Notes: generated by a model not told the origin, from the sequence alone. A stretch of DNA of 8,373 bases from Bacteroidaceae bacterium (GCA_900769765.1 CAAGHW010000001.1:1-8373); one strand, 5' to 3'. Numbered from the stretch's first letter, positions 1 through 7,062 are shown. Numbers and translations: made by a program.

Positions 1-6
1 TGATTA

Positions 7-14
7 TATCTTTG
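7..14 (+). promoter_or_regulatory. Putative Bacteroidetes -7 promoter box upstream of the aldehyde dehydrogenase gene
   Basis: TATCTTTG matches the Bacteroidetes sigma-ABfr -7 consensus TAnnTTTG at every fixed position. The matching -33 element would lie 19-21 bp upstream, outside the window, so only half of the promoter can be seen. It leaves a leader of about 45-50 nt before the ATG at 67. It is the best promoter candidate for the whole four-gene block ending at 5358. Confidence 0.5.
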
Positions 15-54
15 GGGAGTTCTTTGGAATTTTCCATGCTATGGATAACTTTAC

Positions 55-58
55 AGGA
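55..58 (+). promoter_or_regulatory. Shine-Dalgarno-like AGGA for the aldehyde dehydrogenase start
   Basis: AGGA sits 8 nt before the ATG at 67, a workable ribosome-binding distance. This is the only gene in the window with a visible Shine-Dalgarno-like motif; the others have A-rich leaders, as is usual in Bacteroidetes. An in-frame stop (TAA, 46-48) lies upstream and no other in-frame ATG intervenes, so the start at 67 is well supported. Confidence 0.4.
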
Positions 59-66
59 CGCAAGAA

Positions 67-1449
67 ATGAAGATAGAAAATACTGCTATTCAATATATTG
101 ACGAGATTATCGCAGCACAACGTAACTTCTTTGCAAGCAATGCGACTTTGAGCCTGCATTTTCGCAAAGAACAGTTGAAGAAACTGCGTGATGCTCTGAA
201 AGAATGGGAAAAGCCTCTCTGCGATGCACTTTGGATGGATTTGCACAAGTCGGCAGAAGAAGCTGTATTGACAGAGCTCAGCATTGTTGCAGGCGAAGTC
301 AATAACCATATCAGGCATTTGCGTCGTTGGGCACGTAGCCGTTCTGTAGGTACACCGCTCAAGATGATGCCGTCGCGCAGTCGCGTGGTAAGCGAACCGT
401 TGGGTAACGCTCTCATCATCGCCCCATGGAACTATCCTGTACAGTTGTTGTTGAATCCTTTGGTTGGTGCAATATCGTCGGGATGTACCGCAATATTAAA
501 ACCATCGCCTTACGTTCCCAACGTGTCAAAGGTTATCGAAAAGATGATAGCCGCTACATTCGACAAACGATATATAGCTGTGGTACAGGGCAACAGGGTT
601 GTCAACGAGGCTTTGTTGCAGAACCGCTTCGACATCATATTCTTCACAGGAAGTCCTGCTCTCGGTCGCACGGTGATGAGTGCCGCAGCAAAGAATCTTA
701 CTCCTGTTGTTCTTGAACTTGGAGGAAAAAGCCCTTGCATCATAGACAAGGATGCCGATATAAAGATTGCTGCAAAGCGTATAGCTTGGGGTAAGACTCT
801 CAATGCCGGTCAGACATGTATCGCCCCCGACTATCTTCTAATCCATAAAAGCAAAATGGATGCTTTTGTATCCGAGTTTGCAAAATCAATCGGACAATTA
901 CATGGTAATGATATCAAGCATAGCCGTCATTATGTACGCCTTGTCAACGATAAAGCTTTTGAGCGTGTTGCAGGTTACATAAAGGACGGCAATGTTGTAT
1001 ATGGTGGCAGGACAGATGCTGCGGAGCGTTTTATAGAACCTACATTGCTTGCCGGTGTATCATTGGAGTCTCCTGTGATGAACGAGGAAATCTTCGGTCC
1101 TATATTGCCTATGATACCTTTCGAGGAACGTAGCGAAATCATAGAGTTCGTACGTGAACGCGAAAAGCCGCTTGCACTCTACTATTTCGGTAAGGCAAAG
1201 CATGCGAAAGAGATTATACGTCTTACATCGGCCGGAGGCTCATGTATCAACGATACCATAATGCACATAGCCAACGAGAATATGCCTTTTGGCGGCGTTG
1301 GCAATTCAGGAATGGGAAATTATCATGGCAAGCTTAGCTTTGATGCATTTTCGCACCGACGGGCTGTTGTTAAAACGCCAGTATGGCTCGACCTGCCTTT
1401 CCGATACATGCCTTACAGAATGTTCGGTCTGGTAAGAAAATTGCTTTAA
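67..1449 (+). CDS. NAD(P)-dependent aldehyde dehydrogenase, ALDH3-like (fatty/aromatic aldehyde type)
   Basis: Oxidises an aldehyde to its carboxylate with NAD(P)+ in the cytoplasm, or at the membrane face if it behaves like fatty aldehyde dehydrogenases. The 460-residue length fits the short ALDH3 class, which lacks the N-terminal extension of the ~490-residue ALDH1/2 type. Visible ALDH motifs: PWNYP with the oxyanion Asn122, ILKPS with cofactor-binding Lys145, FFTGS at 192-196, LELGGK at 216-221 with general-base Glu217, GQTC at 248-251 with the catalytic nucleophile Cys251, EEIFGP at 340-345, and PFGGVGNSGMG at 407-417. The C-terminal DLPFRYMPYR (442-451) is also ALDH3-like. All catalytic residues are present, so it should be active. 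The substrate cannot be read from sequence; long-chain or aromatic aldehydes are typical of the class. First gene of a four-gene co-directional block; a BASS transporter gene begins 41 bp downstream. Family assignment is very firm, subclass good, substrate unknown. Confidence 0.93.
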   Translation: MKIENTAIQYIDEIIAAQRNFFASNATLSLHFRKEQLKKLRDALKEWEKPLCDALWMDLHKSAEEAVLTELSIVAGEVNNHIRHLRRWARSRSVGTPLKMMPSRSRVVSEPLGNALIIAPWNYPVQLLLNPLVGAISSGCTAILKPSPYVPNVSKVIEKMIAATFDKRYIAVVQGNRVVNEALLQNRFDIIFFTGSPALGRTVMSAAAKNLTPVVLELGGKSPCIIDKDADIKIAAKRIAWGKTLNAGQTCIAPDYLLIHKSKMDAFVSEFAKSIGQLHGNDIKHSRHYVRLVNDKAFERVAGYIKDGNVVYGGRTDAAERFIEPTLLAGVSLESPVMNEEIFGPILPMIPFEERSEIIEFVREREKPLALYYFGKAKHAKEIIRLTSAGGSCINDTIMHIANENMPFGGVGNSGMGNYHGKLSFDAFSHRRAVVKTPVWLDLPFRYMPYRMFGLVRKLL

Positions 1450-1490
1450 GATAAAATGTAAAATTATAAACACATAAATCTGTTATTACA

Positions 1491-2459
1491 ATGAAAGAAC
1501 ACTTGGAATTTCTCGATTCGCTACATGTGAATCTTACACAAGGCGGTATGCTGGCGGTAAATTTCATTCTTGCTTTTGTAATGTTCGGCGTTGCGCTCGG
1601 CATTAAGGTACGTACTTTCAAGAGTGTATTCAAAAAACCTACATCGGTAATAATAGGCTTGCTTGCACAGTGGGTTGCGCTTCCTGCTCTTACTTGCTTG
1701 TTGGCGATAGTCTTGAACCCGATAATCACTCCTATGATTGCTATCGGTATGATTCTTGTAGCGTCATGTCCCGGTGGTAATATGTCGAACTTCCTTTCGG
1801 CACACTCAAAGGGAAATATCGAGCTTTCGGTATCCATGACAGCCGTGACAACACTATTCGCATCAATCATCACTCCGTTGAACTTCTGGTTCTGGGGTTC
1901 ACACTATCTGCGCTTTGCCGAAATAAAGAGAAACATTCCCGAACTTGATATTCCGTTCGGAGATATGCTGTCACAGATAATCCTTATTCTTGGTTTTCCA
2001 ATAGTGTTGGGACTTGTTGTTTCCCACTATTTCCCTAATTTCGCAAAGAAATTGGTAAAACCGACATCGGTTTTGTCAATAATTCTGTTTGTTGCAATGG
2101 TTGCTGTATCTCTATCACAGGTTTTGTCAAGCCTTGAACAACGTTGGGAGGTATATGCAGGAATACTCGTTTGTCTGTTGGTTGTAGTCATTCATAATGC
2201 TTTGGCTTTGAGTACAGGATATTTTGGAGCTAAAGCCGCAAAGGTGCCTGTACGCGACCGCCGTTCTTTGACTATAGAGACCGGTATTCAGAATTCAGGA
2301 CTCGGATTGGCTCTGTTGCTGAACCCAACCATTTTTCCACCCGAACAGTGGAAAGAGAATGGCGGTATGATTATCGTAACTGCGCTGTGGGGTATATGGC
2401 ATATCGTTTCGGGATTGACCATATCAACGATATTCCGTCGCTCACCATTGAAAGATTAA
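1491..2459 (+). CDS. Bile acid:sodium symporter family (BASS/SBF) inner-membrane transporter
   Basis: A 322-residue polytopic membrane protein with about nine or ten hydrophobic segments (approximately 19-38, 52-76, 80-95, 112-130, 157-177, 191-209, 219-240, 262-280, 291-313). Family hallmarks are CPGGNMSN at 93-100 and IETGIQNSGLG at 262-272. Aligned from memory with the Neisseria ASBT homologue, the Na1 sodium site appears complete (Ser99, Asn100, Ser113, Thr117, Glu263) and the Na2 residue Gln267 is kept, so it should be sodium-coupled. BASS proteins carry bile acids, sulfo-conjugated steroids, pyruvate, pantothenate or other organic anions; the substrate cannot be deduced here. The start has no Shine-Dalgarno and follows the A-rich sequence TTATTACA. 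No terminator separates it from the upstream dehydrogenase gene, which suggests co-transcription and possibly that the transported anion and the dehydrogenase product are related (inference). Confidence 0.9.
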   Translation: MKEHLEFLDSLHVNLTQGGMLAVNFILAFVMFGVALGIKVRTFKSVFKKPTSVIIGLLAQWVALPALTCLLAIVLNPIITPMIAIGMILVASCPGGNMSNFLSAHSKGNIELSVSMTAVTTLFASIITPLNFWFWGSHYLRFAEIKRNIPELDIPFGDMLSQIILILGFPIVLGLVVSHYFPNFAKKLVKPTSVLSIILFVAMVAVSLSQVLSSLEQRWEVYAGILVCLLVVVIHNALALSTGYFGAKAAKVPVRDRRSLTIETGIQNSGLGLALLLNPTIFPPEQWKENGGMIIVTALWGIWHIVSGLTISTIFRRSPLKD

Positions 2460-2480
2460 TAAATGGCTCCGTCGTTTTAA

Positions 2481-2541
2481 GACACTCCCCTGTTTTAGGG
2501 TATATGAAGCAATAATATTCTACCCTTATGCTCGGGGCGTC
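2481..2541. repeat. Nested imperfect inverted repeat in the spacer between the BASS and acyltransferase genes
   Basis: Three nested pairings share one centre: GAC (2481-2483) with GTC (2539-2541), CCCC (2487-2490) with GGGG (2534-2537), and AGGGTA (2497-2502) with TACCCT (2521-2526). TAT (2503-2505) with ATA (2515-2517) could add an inner extension. Internal loops separate the paired blocks. No U-run follows, so it is not a normal intrinsic terminator. It may be an mRNA processing or stability element, or a structured leader for the acyltransferase gene. The spacer (2460-2598) contains no convincing gene. Confidence 0.45.
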
Positions 2542-2598
2542 ACATGACCGCAGCAATGCCCGGTATTTATGGAAACGGTGGTGCAAAATATATGAAAT

Positions 2599-3918
2599 AT
2601 GGCAAAAAAGAGAAAAATCCAGGATTATGATCCTTTGTACAGTTTCTTGCGTTACTATGTCGATTCGGTTATAAAATTGTCATACCGCAAGATACGCCAG
2701 ACAGGCAGGGAGAACATTCCTGCTGACGGTGCTGTGATATATGCACCAAACCATACAGGAACACTGATGGATGCCCTTGTGATATTGGCAAATGACGAAA
2801 AGCCAAAAGTTTTTGTTGCACGTGCCGACATCTTCAAGAATCCTAAACTTGCCAAGCTGTTCCGTTTCTTCAAGATTATGCCTATCATGCGTATGCGTGA
2901 CGGCTTTGACGAGGTAAAAAAGAACAACAAGACCATAGAACAGGCAGTGGATGTCCTCAAGGACAAGGTTCCGTTCTGCATATTCCCTGAGGGAACACAT
3001 CAGCCGAAATACTCCTTGCAGCCTATATCCAAGGGCATATTCCGTATCGCATTGCAAGCACAGGCCCTAATGCCTGATATGCCGCTGTACATTGTACCTG
3101 TAGGAATACGTTACGGTAGTTTCTGGCGTTATCGTTCTACGACACACATGCAGTATGGAGAGCCTATAAAGGTCAGTGACTGCATTGAACAGAACAGCGA
3201 CAAGACCCAACCGGAATTGATGAATATAATGAGAGTATCTCTCGAGGAACGAATGAAAGATACTATTGTCTATATTCCCAATGACGAAGATTACGATGCA
3301 ACGTATGAGATATGTGCAGCTGTAGTAAACGAACAGGCCAAGACTGTAGAAAATAGCGACAAGCTTAATGTAATGGCTTTACAGAATGCTGCCAACAACA
3401 AGACAGTCAAGCAGGTATGTCGCTTGAAAGAGGGAAATGCCGAACTTGCCGAGAGATTGATTTCTTTGGGCAACAAGGCTGCAAAGATACGTAAAGCAAA
3501 GGGTATCAGCCTGAAATCGGTTGTGGCAAGACATTCTGTTGTCTTCAATGTGTTCAAGCTACTGCTATTGTTGGCAACTCTCCCCTACACCCTTGCGGCT
3601 GCTGTATGTGCATTACCTGTGACATTGCTCAGCAACACCGTTTGCAAGAAGTTCAAGGACCGTGCTTTCCATAATTCGGCGCGTCTGCTTATAAATCTTT
3701 TGGTGTGGCCATTGCTAATGATTATATATTCTGTCGTAGCATATATATGTCTGCCTTGGCAATGGGCTTTGCCGTTGACACTTGCGTTGTTGCCGGCTCC
3801 TTATGTAGTACAGGATGCTTACAGAGCTGTGCGTATAATGGTTTCGGACTTCAAACTATGCTGCAACAAACCTTTGAAGGCTATATATAAAGAGATTAGA
3901 GAAATAATGTTCAAATGA
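2599..3918 (+). CDS. PlsC-like glycerolipid acyltransferase with C-terminal membrane domain
   Basis: Predicted to transfer an acyl chain to a glycerol-phosphate or lysophospholipid-type acceptor at the inner membrane. The 439-residue protein has an N-terminal LPLAT (PlsC-type) domain at about 35-195: motif I NHTGTLMD (51-58) with His52 and Asp58, motif II IMPIMRMRDG (93-102), motif III FPEG (129-132), and motif IV around IVPVGIR (165-171). Five residues separate the catalytic His and Asp instead of the four of classical HX4D; I recall the same spacing in other Bacteroidetes members. A helical charged linker (about 200-310) leads to a hydrophobic C-terminus (about 317-345, 362-385, 387-403) that should anchor it. 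It is much longer than a typical PlsC (~240-270 residues), recalling GPAT/Gpt2-like relatives. The outer-membrane gene starts 15 bp downstream, implying co-transcription. Acyl donor and acceptor are unknown. Confidence 0.85.
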   Translation: MAKKRKIQDYDPLYSFLRYYVDSVIKLSYRKIRQTGRENIPADGAVIYAPNHTGTLMDALVILANDEKPKVFVARADIFKNPKLAKLFRFFKIMPIMRMRDGFDEVKKNNKTIEQAVDVLKDKVPFCIFPEGTHQPKYSLQPISKGIFRIALQAQALMPDMPLYIVPVGIRYGSFWRYRSTTHMQYGEPIKVSDCIEQNSDKTQPELMNIMRVSLEERMKDTIVYIPNDEDYDATYEICAAVVNEQAKTVENSDKLNVMALQNAANNKTVKQVCRLKEGNAELAERLISLGNKAAKIRKAKGISLKSVVARHSVVFNVFKLLLLLATLPYTLAAAVCALPVTLLSNTVCKKFKDRAFHNSARLLINLLVWPLLMIIYSVVAYICLPWQWALPLTLALLPAPYVVQDAYRAVRIMVSDFKLCCNKPLKAIYKEIREIMFK

Positions 3919-3933
3919 GATAAGACTATTACA

Positions 3934-5358
3934 ATGAGAAAAATATTGACTTTATTGTCGCTGTCGTTGTTGTTCACTGCGACTTATGCGATGGACAACA
4001 ACAATGCTGTCGATTCTGTTAAATCGGACAAGAAAGAGATTGTAAAGAAAGGTTTCAATTTCGGACCATTGCCTGTTGTGGCATTTGATGCCGACAAAGG
4101 TTTCCAGCTTGGTGCACTGTTGAATGTGTTTGACTTCGGTGACGGTAGCACATACCCCAACCCCCGTCAGAAACTCTACCTGGAAGCATCTTTCTTTACC
4201 AAAGGCTCACAGTTGTTTGTCATCAACTACGACAACAAGTTCCTTATACCGGGAGTACGTTGGTCATCGACCGTTACACTTACCAATGACAAGGCGATGG
4301 ACTTCTATGGTTTCAACGGTTATATGTCATACTACGACCAGGCACGTGTGGCATTAGGAAAAGATAAGGCAAGCGATTCCTATATCTATACCCCTAAATA
4401 TCGTGTAAACCGTCTTGCATTGCTCTTCAAGACCGACTTTACAGGAAACATCTGGAAGAACAAACTATTTTGGGAGGCAGGATATCACTTCAGCTATATC
4501 AAACAGGGATACAAGAAGAACAACCATGCCTTGAATCTTGACAAGATAAACAAGAATAAGGACGAAAACAAGGTTTATCCTGCCGAGGACCCTACAATCT
4601 TTGATATGTATCGTCAGTGGGGAATAATCTCGGAAGATGAAGCATGGGGCGGCATCAATAGTACCTTGCGCTTTGGATTGTTGTTCGATACACGTGATAA
4701 GGAGGCTGCGCCTTCTAAAGGTATATGGGCCGAAGCACACGTTACCGTTGCTCCCAAATGGTTGGGAACAACAAACCCACACTATCGCTACTCTGCTACA
4801 TTCCGTCACTATGTGCCCATTGTAAAGAACGACGTATTGACATTCGCATACCGTTTGAACTATGAGGGTACATTCGGCAACAGCGCACCTTATTATGTAC
4901 TCCCCTACATCACTGTTATGGGCTCAAATTATGACCGCGACGGTATGGGCGGTTACCGTACTGTACGTGGCTTGATGCGTAACCGTGTGCAGGGTCTTGA
5001 CATGGCTACTTACAACGTGGAACTACGTTGGCGTTTCGTGAACTTCACTCTGTGGAAGCAGAACATCGCTTTCGGCTTGAGCGCATTCAGCGACGGTACA
5101 ATGGTTACACGTAACTACGACATGTCGTTCAAAGGCGAGGAGCAGTATCGCGATGCATATAATGCGTATATGGCAGGTCGTCCATCTTCTGACCGTCCAC
5201 ACATTACCGTTGGCGCAGGCTTGCGTTTCATCATGAACCAGAACTTCATTGTTGCATTTGAATATGGTATGCCGGTGAGCAAGTTCAGCAAGGACCCTGT
5301 CATCAAGAATCAGGACGGAAACGGTGCGTTCTACATTAACACAGGTTTCCTCTTCTAA
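3934..5358 (+). CDS. POTRA-less Omp85/BamA-TamA-family outer-membrane beta-barrel protein
   Basis: A secreted outer-membrane barrel of 474 residues. The N-terminus is a signal peptide (residues 1-19, basic MRK, hydrophobic core, TYA cleavage site). Aromatic alternating strands begin at about residue 41, so only about 20 residues precede the barrel and there is no room for the POTRA domains that BamA or TamA use in the periplasm. Omp85 marks are FDTRDKEAAPSKGIWAE (251-267, the DTRD..PxKG strand/turn) and YRTVRG (341-346, the VRG(F/Y)-type L6 loop tip). The chain ends in GFLF, with the terminal Phe expected for barrel insertion by BamA. A long charged segment (about 191-238) is probably an extracellular loop. 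It is the last gene of the block, 15 bp after the acyltransferase, and is followed by a strong terminator. Family membership is good; whether it exports lipid, inserts protein or forms a passive pore is unknown. Confidence 0.82.
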   Translation: MRKILTLLSLSLLFTATYAMDNNNAVDSVKSDKKEIVKKGFNFGPLPVVAFDADKGFQLGALLNVFDFGDGSTYPNPRQKLYLEASFFTKGSQLFVINYDNKFLIPGVRWSSTVTLTNDKAMDFYGFNGYMSYYDQARVALGKDKASDSYIYTPKYRVNRLALLFKTDFTGNIWKNKLFWEAGYHFSYIKQGYKKNNHALNLDKINKNKDENKVYPAEDPTIFDMYRQWGIISEDEAWGGINSTLRFGLLFDTRDKEAAPSKGIWAEAHVTVAPKWLGTTNPHYRYSATFRHYVPIVKNDVLTFAYRLNYEGTFGNSAPYYVLPYITVMGSNYDRDGMGGYRTVRGLMRNRVQGLDMATYNVELRWRFVNFTLWKQNIAFGLSAFSDGTMVTRNYDMSFKGEEQYRDAYNAYMAGRPSSDRPHITVGAGLRFIMNQNFIVAFEYGMPVSKFSKDPVIKNQDGNGAFYINTGFLF

Positions 5359-5374
5359 TAAATCCTTTTACTTA

Positions 5375-5418
5375 ATGATATAAAAAAAGAGCCCCAAGAG
5401 GCTCTTTTTTTATATCAT
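5375..5418. terminator. Bidirectional rho-independent terminator between the outer-membrane barrel gene and dnaB
   Basis: A perfect 19-bp stem: the arm at 5375-5393 pairs with 5400-5418 around the 6-nt loop CCAAGA. The core is AAAAAAAGAGCC / GGCTCTTTTTTT, giving a GC-rich stem top (GAGCC/GGCTC) followed by seven Ts on either strand. It begins 16 bp after the barrel gene's stop and ends 3 bp before the dnaB stop codon, so it can end both convergent transcripts. Confidence 0.92.
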
Positions 5419-5421
5419 ATA

Positions 5422-6996
5422 TCAGAACGGAACCGGTGGATTGCCGCCACCTGCCAGTTCGGGAGGCAATGACTGTCCTCGCAGATAGTCGGGCAGGTCG
5501 GGAACTTCGCCTGAATCCATAGGCGCGCTCATATTCATCTTTGAGACACGCATGACAGGCATGTCGCCCGGAGGTGGTGCAAGTGTTTCGTCGTCAAGGT
5601 TCATGAAGCGTGCGTACTCCTTGCGGAACAACAAAGGCACATTGTCAAGACCACCGTTACGGTGTTTTGCAATGATGATTTCCGCCTTGCCACGCCAATC
5701 AAAATCACCGTCTTTGTATATGTGGAAGTATTCGGGACGGTTTACGAACATTACGATGTCGGCATCCTGCTCAATGGCTCCCGACTCACGAAGGTCGCTC
5801 AACTGAGGACGTTTACCCTCAATACCTTCGCGTCCTTCAACGTTACGGTTAAGCTGACTGAGTGCCATGATAGGAATGTTCAACTCTTTGGCAAGACCTT
5901 TCAGCGCACGCGAAATGGTACTGATCTCTTCCTGACGGTTACCCTTGCCGGTGTTTGCGGTCATAAGCTGAAGGTAGTCGATGAAAATCATCTTTACTCC
6001 ATGCTCGCGCACCATACGGCGTGCCTTTGAGCGTAGCTCGAACACAGACAGCTGCGGAGTGTCGTCGATATACAATGGAGCGTTCTGGAGAGCCACAATC
6101 TTGCTGTCGAGCTGTCCCCATTCGTATTTCTCAAGCTGACCGCTACGTATCTTGTCACCGGGAATCTGACATACGTTACAGATAAGACGTTGTACAAGCT
6201 GCACGTTACCCATCTCAAGAGAGAACATACCGCATGGTATACCCTGGTCGATGGCCATGTTACGCACAAGAGAGAGTGCAAAAGCTGTCTTACCCATCGC
6301 AGGACGCGCTGCAAGGATGATAAGGTCGGTTGGCTGCCATCCGGCAAGTATCTTGTCCAGACGGTGATAGCCGGTGCTGAGACCACTGATACCGCTTGTG
6401 TTCTTTGATGCAGTTATAATCTGGTCGTATGCCTGCTTGATTACAGGATTTATCTGTGTGTAATCCTTCTGCATGTTATGGCGCGAAATCTCGAAAAGCT
6501 CCGATTCGGCCTGTTGCATAAGTTCCTCAACATCCTGTGTCTCGTCGAAAGCCTGTACCTGAGTCTTGCTTGTAAAACGTATCAGGTCGCGTGCGAGTTT
6601 CTTTTGGGCAATGATGTTGGCATGATATTCTATATTAACGGAAGATACCACCTTGCTGGTGAGCTGAGCGATATATACAGGGCCACCGACCTCATCGAGA
6701 GTTCCTTTGCTGCGCATATATTCGGCAACGGTGAGGATGTCGATAGGACGGTCGCTAAGGTCCATCTGTTGTATCGCCTCGAACAACAATTGGTTACGCT
6801 TGTCGTAGAACGAATCGGGTTGCAGCATGCCGCCCAAGCGTCCTATGGCATCGCTGTCAATCATCAATGCTCCGAGTACAGCCTCTTCTATGTCGAGAGC
6901 CTGTGGTTGTACGTGTCCGTATTCGCTGAGTTTGGGAACAGCCGGTGCCTGTTGGCGACGTGGTGCTCGTTTCTTTGGTGTGCTATTGTCTTCCAT
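5422..6996 (-). CDS. dnaB: Replicative DNA helicase DnaB
   Basis: Hexameric 5'-3' helicase that unwinds the replication fork and works with the DnaG primase. In the 524 residues, the DnaB N-terminal domain spans about 28-130 (starting PQALDIEEAVLGALM) and the RecA-like ATPase spans about 200-470. Walker A is ARPAMGKT (230-237, Lys236 and Thr237), the catalytic Glu is Glu261 in SLEMG, and Walker B is MIFIDYLQL (336-344, Asp340). The DNA-binding/H4 region is SQLNRNVEGR (380-389), and the arginine-finger segment is KHRNGG (444-449, Arg446). All key residues are intact and no intein is present. It is about 50 residues longer than E. coli DnaB (471): a basic, proline-containing N-terminal tail (1-28) and a proline/glycine-rich C-terminal tail (about 470-524), likely disordered. 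Transcribed alone, divergently from ispE. The ATG at 6996 is the first in frame after the stop at 7042-7044. Confidence 0.98.
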   Translation of the reverse strand: MEDNSTPKKRAPRRQQAPAVPKLSEYGHVQPQALDIEEAVLGALMIDSDAIGRLGGMLQPDSFYDKRNQLLFEAIQQMDLSDRPIDILTVAEYMRSKGTLDEVGGPVYIAQLTSKVVSSVNIEYHANIIAQKKLARDLIRFTSKTQVQAFDETQDVEELMQQAESELFEISRHNMQKDYTQINPVIKQAYDQIITASKNTSGISGLSTGYHRLDKILAGWQPTDLIILAARPAMGKTAFALSLVRNMAIDQGIPCGMFSLEMGNVQLVQRLICNVCQIPGDKIRSGQLEKYEWGQLDSKIVALQNAPLYIDDTPQLSVFELRSKARRMVREHGVKMIFIDYLQLMTANTGKGNRQEEISTISRALKGLAKELNIPIMALSQLNRNVEGREGIEGKRPQLSDLRESGAIEQDADIVMFVNRPEYFHIYKDGDFDWRGKAEIIIAKHRNGGLDNVPLLFRKEYARFMNLDDETLAPPPGDMPVMRVSKMNMSAPMDSGEVPDLPDYLRGQSLPPELAGGGNPPVPF

Positions 6997-7014
6997 ATCG
7001 TAAATTTCGTGGCG

Positions 7015-7046
7015 CGAAGATACATCGTTTCGTTTTAATAATCAAA
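7015..7046 (-). promoter_or_regulatory. Putative dnaB promoter (Bacteroidetes -33/-7 type)
   Basis: Reading the minus strand, TTTG (7046-7043) is followed after exactly 20 bp by TATCTTCG (7022-7015). The Bacteroidetes consensus is TTTG, a 19-21 bp gap, then TAnnTTTG, so there is one mismatch in the -7 box and ideal spacing. It implies a very short leader (about 10-15 nt) before the dnaB ATG at 6996. Transcript start not measured. Confidence 0.45.
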
Positions 7047-7062
7047 TAAGAGAGTATTTTGA

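Noticed and set aside
4..318. 104-residue minus-strand frame at the window start
   Set aside because: Opposes the start of the aldehyde dehydrogenase gene and has no recognisable motif.
1475..1482. TAAATCTG as a promoter for the BASS gene
   Set aside because: One mismatch in the key TTTG part, no -33 box checked out, and the position only 9 bp before the ATG is too close.
1370..1873. 167-residue minus-strand open frame across the ALDH/BASS junction
   Set aside because: Antisense to two well-supported genes, with no family features or promoter of its own.
2481..2541. Reading the nested hairpin as an intrinsic terminator after the BASS gene
   Set aside because: The stem is interrupted by loops and no T-run follows on either strand.
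2564..2571. TATTTATG as a promoter for the acyltransferase gene
   Set aside because: Mismatch in TTTG and no convincing -33 element; too weak to list.
6478..7038. 186-residue open frame on the plus strand opposite dnaB
   Set aside because: It lies entirely antisense to the highly conserved DnaB N-terminal part and the dnaB promoter, shows no recognisable domain, and is explained as a shadow of dnaB codon use.
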